A stretch of 64,000 bases of DNA from UBA1181 sp963626555 (GCA_963626555.1 CAVFXQ010000004.1:37574-101573), one strand, 5' to 3'. Counted from the first letter of the stretch, positions 24,699-34,720 are shown. Notes: generated by a model not told the origin, from the sequence alone. Program-made: numbers and translations.

Positions 24699-24944
24699 AT
24701 GGACAAAGATCAATTCATCAAAGAATTTAACGACCTACTCGCAGAGGAGTTTGAAGTGGAAGTATCTAATATCAAACCAGAATCTTCTGTGAAAATCGCA
24801 CTCGCTCTTGACAGTCTCAGTCTGATCGACCTTGTTGCCGTCATTGAAAACGTCTATAAGGTAAAGATTTCAGGTCCCGAGATGATGAACATCAAAAAAG
24901 TATCTGACTTATACGACTATGTTTACGAACATATTGAAAAATAA
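24699..24944 (+). CDS. Acyl carrier protein
   Basis: This 81-residue acidic helical protein carries the phosphopantetheine site Ser39 in LALDSLSLIDLVAVIE. It is distinct from the housekeeping ACP pattern (DSLDTVE), so it is likely the dedicated carrier of this cluster. It needs activation by a phosphopantetheinyl transferase not encoded here. Confidence 0.9.
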   Translation: MDKDQFIKEFNDLLAEEFEVEVSNIKPESSVKIALALDSLSLIDLVAVIENVYKVKISGPEMMNIKKVSDLYDYVYEHIEK

Positions 24945-24993
24945 CTGTTCGTAAGCAAAGTTTCAATCAACTATCAATCAAGAAGTTACATTT

Positions 24994-25431
24994 ATGTGTA
25001 ATATTAAACCCTTATACAAAGGAGAAGGGATTAAGGAACTGATTCCGCAAAGAGCGCCCATTATGATGGTGGACACGTTCTATAGAGCTGATGAAACAGA
25101 CTGCGAGACGGGGTTGACAGTGCTATGCGACAATATTTTTTGCGAGAATGGTGAACTTATGGAGCCAGGTATGATTGAGCATGTCGCTCAGTCTGCCTCT
25201 GCCCACGCAGGATATAAAGAGAAGTTGAAAGGAACGGAAGTACCCCCAGTAGGCTACATCGGAGAAATCAAAAAATTCAAATTGGTCCGTCGTCCTAAAG
25301 TAGGAGAAGAAATGCGCACCTTTATCCACACCGTTTCAGAGGTGATGAACGTTTCTCTCATCAAGACAGAAACCAAGGTGGGAGAAGAGAGTATCGCCAC
25401 CTGCCAAATGAAAATTTTCATCAGAGAATAA
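24994..25431 (+). CDS. Hotdog-fold dehydratase-like protein (ApeP-type)
   Basis: The 145-residue protein begins its hotdog domain with LIPQRAPIMMVDTF, where FabZ has HRxPFLLVD. The long-helix region is EPGMIEHVAQSASAHAG, with Glu and Ala-Gln kept, but the HFPxxPxxPG histidine motif is absent. The same combination is found in ApeP, which forms a dehydratase complex with ApeI in aryl polyene synthesis. The ApeI-type partner is encoded two genes downstream. It lies 1 nt before the thioesterase gene. Confidence 0.8.
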   Translation: MCNIKPLYKGEGIKELIPQRAPIMMVDTFYRADETDCETGLTVLCDNIFCENGELMEPGMIEHVAQSASAHAGYKEKLKGTEVPPVGYIGEIKKFKLVRRPKVGEEMRTFIHTVSEVMNVSLIKTETKVGEESIATCQMKIFIRE

Positions 25432-25432
25432 G

Positions 25433-25864
25433 ATGAAAGAGCAGACTGCTACAAAACTGACCTCTCAAACGGAAGTTAAAATTCGCTTTTCGGAAGTAGA
25501 CTCTATCCATGTCGTATGGCACGGCAACTATGTTCGCTTTATGGAAGACGGAAGAGAAGACTTCGGCGAGAAGTTTGGTTTAGAATATCTCTACATGTTC
25601 CGATGTGGCTATACCGCCCCTATCGTTGATGTCAAGATGCAGTTCAAGCAGAGCATAACCGTCGGAGAAAGCGTCATTGTTGAGACGACCTACCGCCCTT
25701 GTCGCTCGGCGAAACTCATATTCGACTACACCATCTATCGAAAATCCGATATGGCAGTAGCCCTCACGGGAGAAACCACGCAAGTGTTTATGGACACTAA
25801 AGGCGAACTCCAACTACAAAACCCAAACTTTTTCCAACAATGGAAAGAAAAATGGGGTTTCTAA
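25433..25864 (+). CDS. Acyl-CoA/ACP thioesterase (4HBT/YbgC-like)
   Basis: This 143-residue hotdog protein starts its domain with TEVKIRFSEVDSIHVVWHGNY, the 4-hydroxybenzoyl-CoA thioesterase pattern, with the catalytic acid region at FSEVDS and VWHGNYVRFMEDGRE following. It could release or edit the acyl chain made by this cluster. Tight spacing puts it in the operon. Confidence 0.87.
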   Translation: MKEQTATKLTSQTEVKIRFSEVDSIHVVWHGNYVRFMEDGREDFGEKFGLEYLYMFRCGYTAPIVDVKMQFKQSITVGESVIVETTYRPCRSAKLIFDYTIYRKSDMAVALTGETTQVFMDTKGELQLQNPNFFQQWKEKWGF

Positions 25865-25895
25865 ACATTCAAAATGTTCTGTAAATAACAAACTG

Positions 25896-26270
25896 ATGTT
25901 AAACGGAAACTTTTTTACAATACAGGAAACCATCCAGAAAGAGGATGCCACGCAATATCTCACGCATCTCAACCCTAATCATGAGATTTACAACGGACAT
26001 TTTCCAGAAGATCCAATTTGCCCGGGGGTATGCAATGTTCAAACAATCCGTGAGTGTGCGGAGTTGGAAACAGGCAAGAAACTGAGAATTGACACGATAC
26101 AGGTGTGCCGTTTCGCCGCACTTATCACGCCTACCAACAGTCCAGACCTACTCATCACCCTCAAATTAGAGGAGAAAGACGGAAATTATTCTGCTGTTGC
26201 ACAAATCACCTCGCCCGACGAGACAACACTCTACCTAGAATACAAAGGCACCTACAGTGTTGAATGCTAA
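25896..26270 (+). CDS. FabZ/ApeI-like 3-hydroxyacyl-ACP dehydratase
   Basis: The 124-residue hotdog protein has the catalytic motif NGHFPEDPICPGV (His35) and the partner region QTIRECAEL. In aryl polyene systems this ApeI-type subunit supplies the catalytic histidine to the ApeP-type subunit, which here is encoded two genes upstream. Together they would produce trans-2-enoyl chains that stay unsaturated, as no enoyl reductase is in the cluster. Confidence 0.82.
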   Translation: MLNGNFFTIQETIQKEDATQYLTHLNPNHEIYNGHFPEDPICPGVCNVQTIRECAELETGKKLRIDTIQVCRFAALITPTNSPDLLITLKLEEKDGNYSAVAQITSPDETTLYLEYKGTYSVEC

Positions 26271-26357
26271 ACATTGTAAAAACACAAGCAACAATGAAAG
26301 TACACGAAAGCGAGCGATTCTCACAAACGTCGTTCGTTTTTGACAATTAATATCAAT

Positions 26358-29300
26358 ATGAATATCTTTACGGTTCCAATTTATAACTTCTTTCAGAAGC
26401 ACAAGATTCTCTTTTGGGCGGTGTTGATACTCAGCACGCTCTTTTTCGTTTTTTTCGGAACGAAGATTGAATATGAAGAGGATGTTACAAAACTTCTTCC
26501 TGCCACTGAAGACGAGGACAACAGCACGGGTGTCGTGTTTGAAAACCTCAAAGTGAAAGACAAGATGTTCTTGGTTTTCAAACCCAAAAACGACTCGGTC
26601 AATGTTGAGCGCGTTTCCGCTGCAATTGACACGTTTATGGATAAATTACTGTCCAACGAAGTAGCTGTCAGCATGCTTGATGATCCTTTATATCGAGTAG
26701 ACCCTTCTATGCTGAAAGGTGGAATCACAGAGTTGTACGACCATATTCCGACCTTTGTAGACAGTGCCGACTATGCTTTAATTGACTCAATGACCACAAC
26801 GGAAGCTATCAACCGACAGATGCAAGAGAATCTTATGACACTCTACTCACCTGCAGGTTCTATGATGTTAGGTGTCATACAGAAAGACCCTTTGGCTCTC
26901 CGCAACGTCTTTATGAGCAAAGCATCATCTATCAAAGATGGTATTGGCTCCACCTACTCTATCATCGACAAACATTTTTTCTCGCAAGACAGCCTGATAG
27001 CAGTGGCTTGGCTCTCACCTAACTTCATCACTTTCAACTCAAAACTCAGCAGCAAACTGATCAATGAAATTGACAAAGAAATAGCAAACTATAGCGAGAT
27101 CTTCCCAGACATCGACGTTTACTACCATGGTGCCGCGCCACAAAGCATGTTCAACTCAAAACAAGTGAAACACGACTTGACGACAACGCTCACCATCTCG
27201 CTGCTTATCATCTTCTCAATATTTTTAATCTGCTACCGAAGTCCGTCGATGATTCTTCAAATGGTGTTGCCAATCGCCTACGGATTTTTCTTCGCACTCA
27301 CAGTCATCTTTTTCATAAAAGGGAAAATTTCATTACTCGCTTTAGGTATCGGAGCAATTGTATTGGGAGTGGCACTGAGTTACTGTTTACATATCATAAT
27401 CCATCAAAAATATGTGAACGACCCAGTCCAAATGCTTAAAGAACAGACGATACCCGTCATTTTAGGCAGTCTTACCACTATCGGAGCATTTATCAGCTTG
27501 CTCTTCACCCGCGCCGAGTTGCTACAAGATTTCGGAATCTTTGCCTCTTTGGCATTAGTGGGAACAACTTTCTTCTGCCTTATTTTCTTGCCTCATCTTT
27601 TTGGAAAGAAAAAAAGCAATCCATCACCTAAAGCGATGGAACTCATACACAAATTCAACACCTATCCATTCGAGCGCAAGACATTACTCATTGGTGGAAT
27701 CTTAGCTGTCAGCGTTGTCTGCTTCATCACATCCAACTATGTGAAATTCGACGCAGACCTCAAACACATCAGCCACTACGAGCCACGTGTGCTTGAGTCG
27801 CAGAAAATTTTGTCAGATCATACCACAAAAGAATACCAGACGGTCTATTTCGCCTCTACGTCAGAGAACTTAGACACAGCACTCTACTACAACCGCCAAA
27901 TGGCCACCCTATTTGAGGCGTTGGAAGACTTAGGAAAGATAGGTCCATTTAGTTGTTCCAATGACAAAATTTTCTTGCTTCAATCCGAACAAGAAAAGCG
28001 CATTCAAGAATGGTATGCTTACTGGACACCTGAAAAAGTAAAACAAGTATGCAACGACATGGATGCTGCCGCCGTAGCTTGTGGGTTCTCCCCAGATTCA
28101 CTCTACGCTTTCCGCAACCTTATCGAGAAACACGACTATAAACCATTCTCTCTCTACGACAGCAACGCATTGCCCAACGCCGTAAAATGCAACTTGATTG
28201 AGTACACAGATGGAAAATACCTCGTTTTCGCACCTGTTCAAATCAAAAACGAGATGCGTAAAGAGGTGTGCGACGAGGTAACATCACATCGACACATTGT
28301 TGTGATTGACCCATTCTATTACACAAGCGACATGTTGAAACTCATCCATAACGATTTCAACATCACTTTGGGAATCTCCTCTGTGTTCGTATTTATCGTA
28401 CTTTTGATTGCCTATAAGAGCATCGTTTTAGCCCTCATTTCATTCTTACCAATGACTATCAGCTGGTACATCGTTTTGGGAGTGATGGCTCTCTTCGGCA
28501 TTGAGTTCAACCTCATCAATATCATCATATCATCTCTAATTTATGGTGTCGGTGTCGACTATAGCATCTTCGTAATGGACGGACTTTTGTCCGACTATCG
28601 CACAAAGAAAAATCTTTTAGTGTTCCACAAAACAGCCATTGCGTTCTCCGCAATGACATTGATCATTACAGTAACCTCGTTGCTTTTCGCAAAACACCCT
28701 TCTATTCATTCAATCGGAATATCGACGCTCATCGGCATGAGCTCCGCAGTGTTGATATCCTATTCGCTTCAGCCATTCCTTTTCTACTGGCTCATCAAGA
28801 GACAAGCCGCCAAAGGACAATCGCCAGTAACCATCTTCAACATTCTCCACGGCAACATCTATTTCAACCGTCATGTTACCATGTCAAACAAACAACAAAT
28901 CCGTAACATTTTCGAATACAAAGGATATGAGGTGGAGGCAACCGTGAAGAAAGAGTTGAAAGCGACCCATAACTACAGAATCTTCAACACGCTCTTCCCT
29001 ATTCCAGAACCTTCAGAATGGAAGATGCTCGATTTCTACTGCGGATACGGATGCATGTCATATTGGTTTCATATCAACACGAAGAACCTCGTCGTTACTG
29101 GCTACGACAGCAATCAATATGCAGTCGACATTGCCAGCAATTGCTATTCAAAAGATCAAAGAGTGAAATTCACCACTAACGACGAAATTCTCAACGCCAC
29201 CTACGACATTGTAGCAATCAACGATGTCAACAGTGAACAAATAGAGAGACTCAATATTTGCATAGCATCATCAAAACACCTGATTATCAAGAAAGAAATT

Positions 29301-29393
29301 GCATCAAAAATAGAGAGTCTGTGTTCAAATCTTTCTAAATTCAAATTAGAAAACACAGACGACGTTTATCAATTATACACAAAAATCGGATAG
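26358..29393 (+). CDS. RND/MMPL-family lipid exporter fused to a methyltransferase-like domain
   Basis: The ATG at 26358 gives 1,011 residues; an in-frame TTG at 26340 is less likely. Residues 1-800 are an MMPL-type RND protein. There is one N-terminal membrane helix (ILFWAVLILSTLFFVFFG), a periplasmic loop, five to six helices, a second helix-loop-helices half and the conserved GVGVDYSIFVMDG segment. From about 820 to the end is a soluble Rossmann-like part: KMLDFYCGYGCMSYW (motif I) and VTGYDSNQYAVDIA (acidic end of strand 2), as in class I SAM methyltransferases. Such exporters move polyene or flexirubin lipids to the outer membrane. Whether the methyltransferase part is active is uncertain, since the motif DxGxG is altered to DFYCGYG. 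Confidence 0.85.
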   Translation: MNIFTVPIYNFFQKHKILFWAVLILSTLFFVFFGTKIEYEEDVTKLLPATEDEDNSTGVVFENLKVKDKMFLVFKPKNDSVNVERVSAAIDTFMDKLLSNEVAVSMLDDPLYRVDPSMLKGGITELYDHIPTFVDSADYALIDSMTTTEAINRQMQENLMTLYSPAGSMMLGVIQKDPLALRNVFMSKASSIKDGIGSTYSIIDKHFFSQDSLIAVAWLSPNFITFNSKLSSKLINEIDKEIANYSEIFPDIDVYYHGAAPQSMFNSKQVKHDLTTTLTISLLIIFSIFLICYRSPSMILQMVLPIAYGFFFALTVIFFIKGKISLLALGIGAIVLGVALSYCLHIIIHQKYVNDPVQMLKEQTIPVILGSLTTIGAFISLLFTRAELLQDFGIFASLALVGTTFFCLIFLPHLFGKKKSNPSPKAMELIHKFNTYPFERKTLLIGGILAVSVVCFITSNYVKFDADLKHISHYEPRVLESQKILSDHTTKEYQTVYFASTSENLDTALYYNRQMATLFEALEDLGKIGPFSCSNDKIFLLQSEQEKRIQEWYAYWTPEKVKQVCNDMDAAAVACGFSPDSLYAFRNLIEKHDYKPFSLYDSNALPNAVKCNLIEYTDGKYLVFAPVQIKNEMRKEVCDEVTSHRHIVVIDPFYYTSDMLKLIHNDFNITLGISSVFVFIVLLIAYKSIVLALISFLPMTISWYIVLGVMALFGIEFNLINIIISSLIYGVGVDYSIFVMDGLLSDYRTKKNLLVFHKTAIAFSAMTLIITVTSLLFAKHPSIHSIGISTLIGMSSAVLISYSLQPFLFYWLIKRQAAKGQSPVTIFNILHGNIYFNRHVTMSNKQQIRNIFEYKGYEVEATVKKELKATHNYRIFNTLFPIPEPSEWKMLDFYCGYGCMSYWFHINTKNLVVTGYDSNQYAVDIASNCYSKDQRVKFTTNDEILNATYDIVAINDVNSEQIERLNICIASSKHLIIKKEIASKIESLCSNLSKFKLENTDDVYQLYTKIG

Positions 29394-29400
29394 TGACAGA

Positions 29401-30885
29401 ATGAAATACGATGTAGTGATAGTAGGTGCTGGCTTAGGCGGTTTGGAATGTGGTCTCACTCTTGCCAAAAACGGACTGAGCGTATGCGTGTTGGAGCAAC
29501 AACCTGTGTTAGGCGGTTGTCTTCAAATCTTCAAACGTAAAAAATGCACCTTCGATACCGGATTTCATTATATCGGAGGATTAGGAGAAGGGCAGCACCT
29601 CAACCGCCTCTTTCACTATTTCGGACTAATGGATTTGCCGTGGCATAAATTAGACGAAGACTGTTTCGACGAAGTAATCTTTCACGGAAAAAGCTACGCC
29701 TTTGCCAATGGTTACGAACATTTTGTGGAAACACTTTCAAAAGACTTTCCTCATCAAAGAGAAAACTTGAAGAGATATGTGAATACACTCAGCGAGATTG
29801 GCAAAAACATATTCAGAAGTTTCGAACCTCGTTCCGCGGAAGATTTCTATCAAGCAGAACCCTTCACCACTACTGCGTATGAATTCCTAAAGGAAACCAT
29901 CACCGACCCTGTCTTGCGCAATGTCCTTGCGGGTACATCTCTGAAAATGGAACTTCACAAAGAACTTCCACTCTACATCTTCGCACAAATCAACGATTCA
30001 TTCATCCAAAGTGCTTGGAGAATAGAAGGCGGAGGTATGCAGATAGCGGAAAAATTGGCAGAGAACATAGCCAACTTGAATGGAGTCGTAAAGAAAAACG
30101 CCAAGGTAGACGAACTCATAGAAGAAGGAGAAACTATCACAAGAGCGAAACTGAGCAATGGAGAAGAAATAGAAGGCAAATGGTTCATCTCCAACATACA
30201 CCCCGCCGCCACCTTGCAATTAGTCAAGAATAGCAAGAAAATAAAAAACATCTACAAACGCAGAATCAACAACATACCGAACACATTCGGAATGTTCACC
30301 GCCAACATACAACTGAAGAAAGACTCTATCCCCTACCTCAACAGAAACCAATATATCTACGAAACAGACGATCTTTGGAATTTCGGGGAGTACAAGGGTT
30401 CAGAAAAAGCAAATGTAGTGTTGGTGAGTTACCAATATCCCAAAGATGGGAGGAATACTACCGACAATATAGATCTGCTCACTCCAATGAATTGGCAGGA
30501 AGTAGAGCAATGGAAAGACACATCATTAATGCGCCGTGGGGCAGACTATGAGCAGTTCAAACAAAAAAAAGCAGAAGAATGTCTGCAATTAGCGGGGAAA
30601 CAAATACCTGGACTATGCGATAGTGTGGAAAATCTCTACACCAGCACGCCATTGACCTACCAATACTATACCAACACAATGCAAGGCAGTGCCTACGGAA
30701 TGCTAAAAGACCGTAGCAAACTGGCCTATACGATGCTGACACCAAAGACACCGATTGCAAACCTCCTTTTGACAGGTCAAAACCTCAATCTTCACGGCAT
30801 CTTAGGCGTTTCTATGACATCTTTCTTCACATGCGCCGAAATCATCGGCATGGAAAAAATCCGAAAAGACATAGGATTGGAATAG
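29401..30885 (+). CDS. FAD-dependent CrtI/phytoene-desaturase-like oxidoreductase
   Basis: The 494-residue protein starts with an FAD-binding Rossmann motif, YDVVIVGAGLGGLECGLTLA, then VLEQQPVLGGCLQ and FDTGFHYIGG, as in CrtI/RetSat-like enzymes. The C-terminal FAD motif is LLLTGQNLNLHGILGVSMT. The family desaturates, saturates or isomerises polyene or retinoid-like chains. It starts 7 nt after the exporter and ends the cluster, so it probably modifies the same product. The reaction cannot be told from sequence. Confidence 0.85.
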   Translation: MKYDVVIVGAGLGGLECGLTLAKNGLSVCVLEQQPVLGGCLQIFKRKKCTFDTGFHYIGGLGEGQHLNRLFHYFGLMDLPWHKLDEDCFDEVIFHGKSYAFANGYEHFVETLSKDFPHQRENLKRYVNTLSEIGKNIFRSFEPRSAEDFYQAEPFTTTAYEFLKETITDPVLRNVLAGTSLKMELHKELPLYIFAQINDSFIQSAWRIEGGGMQIAEKLAENIANLNGVVKKNAKVDELIEEGETITRAKLSNGEEIEGKWFISNIHPAATLQLVKNSKKIKNIYKRRINNIPNTFGMFTANIQLKKDSIPYLNRNQYIYETDDLWNFGEYKGSEKANVVLVSYQYPKDGRNTTDNIDLLTPMNWQEVEQWKDTSLMRRGADYEQFKQKKAEECLQLAGKQIPGLCDSVENLYTSTPLTYQYYTNTMQGSAYGMLKDRSKLAYTMLTPKTPIANLLLTGQNLNLHGILGVSMTSFFTCAEIIGMEKIRKDIGLE

Positions 30886-30994
30886 CAAAAGTTACCAACA
30901 ATCCAAGAACACTAAAAAAGGGTAAACAAAACGAAAGCAAACCCAACTGATAACTGCACTAATACGACGTTTTCCATAACAATTTTCTTTTTTA

Positions 30995-31029
30995 TTTGGA
31001 GTATTGGAAAAAACTTTTTTTTACTTTTG
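30995..31029 (+). promoter_or_regulatory. Promoter of the PFOR gene
   Basis: TTTG (30995-30998), 23 nt, TACTTTTG (31022-31029). The -7 box is exact; the spacing is longer than the usual 19-21 nt. The leader to the ATG is about 70 nt. The gap 30886-31102 holds no gene. Confidence 0.5.
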
Positions 31030-31102
31030 CAATACGAGTGGGGGCGTTCTACCCTCCCGACAAACTTCTAAAGAATTATATTGTTCATTATATAGATAAA
31101 TT

Positions 31103-34100
31103 ATGGCTAAAGAAAAGAAATTCATCACTTGTGATGGAAATGAAGCAGCTGCACATATTTCATATATGTTCAGCGAGTGTGCCTGTATCTACCCTATCAC
31201 GCCATCTTCAACAATGGCTGAGCATGTAGACGAATGGGCTGCACAAGGTCGCAAGAACATCTTCGGAGAGACAGTATCTGTAACCGAAATGCAGTCTGAG
31301 GCAGGTGCAGCAGGTGCAGTTCACGGTGCGATCCAAGCAGGAGCGTTGACCTCCACCTACACAGCATCTCAAGGACTCCTTTTGATGATTCCAAACATGT
31401 ACAAAATTGCTGCAGAGAAAATGCCAGCTGTTTTCCATGTTTCTGCTCGTACCATCGCATCTCATTCATTATGTATCTTCGGAGACCATCAAGATGTCTA
31501 CGCATGCCGTCAGACTGGCTTCGCAATGCTCGCCGAAGGTTCTGTACAAGAGGTTATGGATCTCGCTGGTGTAGCTCACTTGTCTACTATCAAATCACAA
31601 GTTCCTTTCCTCAATTTCTTCGACGGATTCCGTACTTCTCACGAAATCCAGAAAATTGAAAAATTAGACAACGAAGACCTCGCTGACCTTATCGACAAAG
31701 ATAAACTCGCAGAGTTCCGTTCTCGCGCCCTCAACCCTAACAAACCTGTTATGCGTGGTATGGCCGAGAATCCAGACACCTTCTTTACTCACCGTGAGTC
31801 TTGCAACTCAATGTACGACGCAGTTCCAGCTATCGTCGAGAACTACATGAAAGAGATTTCTAAGATCACTGGACGTAACTATGGCTTGTTTGACTACTAC
31901 GGAGCAGCAGATGCAGACCGCGTCATCATCGCTATGGGTTCTGTTACCGAGTGTATCCGTGAGGTTATCGACTTCCTCGCTAAGAAAGGCGAGAAGGTTG
32001 GTTTGGTTGCAGTTCACTTGTATCGTCCATTCTCTACAAAACATTTGCTCGCCGCAGTTCCTAAATCTGCTAAGGTAATCACTGTTTTGGATAGGACAAA
32101 GGAGCCTGGCGCAAACGGAGAGCCTCTCTACTTGGATGTTCGCGAGGCATTCTACGAGGAGAAGAACGCTCCAGTTATCGTAGGCGGTCGTTATGGCTTA
32201 GGTTCAAACGATACCACTCCTGCCCAGATTCTTTCTGTATACGAGAATATGTCTCTCCCAACTCCAAAGAACCACTTCACTGTTGGTATCGTAGACGACG
32301 TTACCTTCACTTCTCTTCCAAAGAAGGAGGAAATCGCAGTTGGTGGAACTGGAATGTTCGAGGCTAAATTCTACGGTTTGGGAGCCGACGGTACTGTTGG
32401 CGCAAACAAGAACTCAGTAAAGATCATCGGAGACAACACTAATAAGCACTGTCAAGCATACTTCTCTTACGACTCTAAGAAGTCTGGAGGATTCACTTGC
32501 TCTCACTTGCGTTTCGGAGACTCTCCAATTCGTTCAACCTACTTGGTGAACACGCCAAACTTCGTAGCTTGCCACGTTCAAGCATACCTTCACATGTACG
32601 ATGTAACTCGCGGTCTTCAGAAGAATGGTACATTCTTGTTGAACACCATCTGGGAAGGTGAAGAGTTGGCAAAGAACTTGCCTAATAAGGTAAAGGCTTA
32701 CTTCGCTAAAAACAATATCAAAGTTTACTATATCAACGCAACTAAGATTGCTCAAGAGATTGGATTAGGCAACAGAACTAATACGATTCTCCAATCTGCA
32801 TTCTTCCGCATTACAGAGGTTATTCCTGTAGACTTGGCTGTTGAGCAAATGAAGAAATTCATCGTTAAGTCTTACGGAAAGAAGGGTGAAGATGTAGTCA
32901 ACAAGAACTATGCCGCTGTTGATCGTGGTGGCGAATACAAAGAATTGCCTGTTGACGCAGCGTGGGCTAACTTAGAGCCAGACGCAGTTAAACCAAACAA
33001 CGACCCTGAGTTCATCAACAAAATTGTTCGTCCTATCAACGCACAAAACGGCGACTTGCTCACTGTTTCAGCATTCAAGGGCATTGAAGACGGTGAATGG
33101 CAGGCTGGTACTGCAGCATACGAGAAACGTGGAGTGTCAGCATTCGTTCCTCTTTGGAATGCAGCAGACTGTGTACAATGTAACAAGTGTGCATTCGTTT
33201 GTCCTCACGCATGTATCCGTCCAATCGTCATGACCGACGAAGAGGCTAAGGGTATGAACGGTGAGATGATTGAGATGAAAGCTCCAGCCGCTATGAAAGG
33301 TATGAAGTTCCGTATGCAGGTAGGTGTTCTCGACTGTCTCGGTTGTGGAAACTGTGTTGACGTTTGTATGGGTAACAACCCAGAGAAAGGCAAAAACGCC
33401 CTCAAGATGGTTGCGTTTGACCCTGAATCAGCAGAGACCGCAACGGAAACCGCAAATTGGGAATACGCAGTTAAGAATGTAACCTCTAAGCAAGATTTAA
33501 TTGACGTCACTTCTAATCCTAAAAACTCACAGTTTGCTCAACCTTTGTTTGAGTTCTCTGGCGCATGTTCAGGATGTGGTGAGACTCCATACGTTAAGTT
33601 GATTTCTCAATTGTTTGGAGATCGTGAAATCGTAGCTAACGCAACAGGATGTTCTTCAATCTACTCTGGTTCAATTCCATCAACTCCTTACACTACCAAT
33701 GCTAAAGGTCAAGGTCCAGCATGGGCTAACTCTTTGTTCGAGGATTTCTGCGAGTTCGGTCTCGGAATGGAATTGGCAAACGAGAAGATGCGTGAGCGCA
33801 TTGAGAGAGTAATGAAGGATGCTATTGATGCTGACTGCACGCCAGCAGAGGCAAAAGAGTTGTTCGCACAATGGATTGAGAACAAGGACGATGCTGCTAA
33901 GACGAAAGAGCTGTACGATAAGATCGTTCCAGTAGTAGAGGCAGGCAAGAAGAACGGATGCAACCACTGCAAGCAGTTGAGCGAATTGGAAGGTTATCTC
34001 ATCAAGCGTTCACAATGGATTATCGGTGGAGATGGTGCTTCATACGATATCGGATACGGAGGACTCGACCATGTTATCGCTTCTGGCAAGAACGTTAACA

Positions 34101-34663
34101 TCTTGGTATTGGATACTGAGGTTTACTCAAACACTGGAGGTCAATCTTCTAAGGCAACTCCACTCGGAGCAATCGCCAAGTTTGCCGCTTCTGGAAAACG
34201 TGTCCGCAAGAAAGACTTAGGTATGATTGCGACCACATACGGTTACGTTTATGTTGCGCAAATCGCTATGGGAGCAGACCAAGCACAATGTTTAAAGGCA
34301 ATCAAAGAAGCTGAAGCATACAACGGACCATCGTTGATCATCGCATACGCACCATGTATCAATCATGGTTTGAAAGCTGGTATGGGTAAGGCACAGGCAG
34401 AAGAAGCCAAGGCCGTAGCCTGCGGTTACTGGCACTTGTGGCGTTTCAATCCAGAATTAGAGGCACAAGGCAAGAACCCATTCTCTTTGGATTCAAAAGA
34501 GCCAGACTACTCTAAGTTCCAAGATTTCTTGAAGGGAGAAGTTCGTTACTTATCAGTAATGAAACAATTCCCTAACGAGGCACAAGAGTTGTTTAATGCC
34601 TCTGAGGAAATGGCTAAGAAACGTTACCAATCATACGTTCGTATGACTAAGATGGAATATTAA
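31103..34663 (+). CDS. nifJ: Pyruvate:ferredoxin (flavodoxin) oxidoreductase
   Basis: The 1,186-residue single-chain PFOR oxidises pyruvate to acetyl-CoA and CO2 and reduces ferredoxin. Domains in order: the pyruvate-binding part with YPITPSSTMAEHVDEW (about 30-45), domain II/III, two [4Fe-4S] motifs (CVQCNKCAFVCPHAC near 690 and CLGCGNCVDVC near 745), further cluster cysteines (CSGCGETPY), and the TPP-binding GGDGASYDIGYGGLDHV plus NTGGQSSKATPLGA. Length and all motifs are complete. It is transcribed alone, between its own promoter and terminator. The gene uses T-ending codons more than its neighbours, as expected of a highly expressed gene. Confidence 0.97.
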   Translation: MAKEKKFITCDGNEAAAHISYMFSECACIYPITPSSTMAEHVDEWAAQGRKNIFGETVSVTEMQSEAGAAGAVHGAIQAGALTSTYTASQGLLLMIPNMYKIAAEKMPAVFHVSARTIASHSLCIFGDHQDVYACRQTGFAMLAEGSVQEVMDLAGVAHLSTIKSQVPFLNFFDGFRTSHEIQKIEKLDNEDLADLIDKDKLAEFRSRALNPNKPVMRGMAENPDTFFTHRESCNSMYDAVPAIVENYMKEISKITGRNYGLFDYYGAADADRVIIAMGSVTECIREVIDFLAKKGEKVGLVAVHLYRPFSTKHLLAAVPKSAKVITVLDRTKEPGANGEPLYLDVREAFYEEKNAPVIVGGRYGLGSNDTTPAQILSVYENMSLPTPKNHFTVGIVDDVTFTSLPKKEEIAVGGTGMFEAKFYGLGADGTVGANKNSVKIIGDNTNKHCQAYFSYDSKKSGGFTCSHLRFGDSPIRSTYLVNTPNFVACHVQAYLHMYDVTRGLQKNGTFLLNTIWEGEELAKNLPNKVKAYFAKNNIKVYYINATKIAQEIGLGNRTNTILQSAFFRITEVIPVDLAVEQMKKFIVKSYGKKGEDVVNKNYAAVDRGGEYKELPVDAAWANLEPDAVKPNNDPEFINKIVRPINAQNGDLLTVSAFKGIEDGEWQAGTAAYEKRGVSAFVPLWNAADCVQCNKCAFVCPHACIRPIVMTDEEAKGMNGEMIEMKAPAAMKGMKFRMQVGVLDCLGCGNCVDVCMGNNPEKGKNALKMVAFDPESAETATETANWEYAVKNVTSKQDLIDVTSNPKNSQFAQPLFEFSGACSGCGETPYVKLISQLFGDREIVANATGCSSIYSGSIPSTPYTTNAKGQGPAWANSLFEDFCEFGLGMELANEKMRERIERVMKDAIDADCTPAEAKELFAQWIENKDDAAKTKELYDKIVPVVEAGKKNGCNHCKQLSELEGYLIKRSQWIIGGDGASYDIGYGGLDHVIASGKNVNILVLDTEVYSNTGGQSSKATPLGAIAKFAASGKRVRKKDLGMIATTYGYVYVAQIAMGADQAQCLKAIKEAEAYNGPSLIIAYAPCINHGLKAGMGKAQAEEAKAVACGYWHLWRFNPELEAQGKNPFSLDSKEPDYSKFQDFLKGEVRYLSVMKQFPNEAQELFNASEEMAKKRYQSYVRMTKMEY

Positions 34664-34685
34664 TCAACACTGATTAACTATCATT

Positions 34686-34720
34686 AAAAAGAGGGAGAAG
34701 CGAAAGTTTCTTCCTCTTTT
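34686..34720 (+). terminator. Terminator after nifJ
   Basis: AAAAGAGG ... AGAA pairs with TTCT ... CCTCTTTT around a loop of about 8 nt, ending in TTTT. It starts 22 nt after the nifJ stop codon. Confidence 0.7.

Noticed and set aside
26294..26350. 18-codon frame MKVHESERFSQTSFVFDN between the hotdog gene and the exporter
   Set aside because: No family, no ribosome site and no conservation can be judged from the window; it might be a short leader peptide but there is no support.
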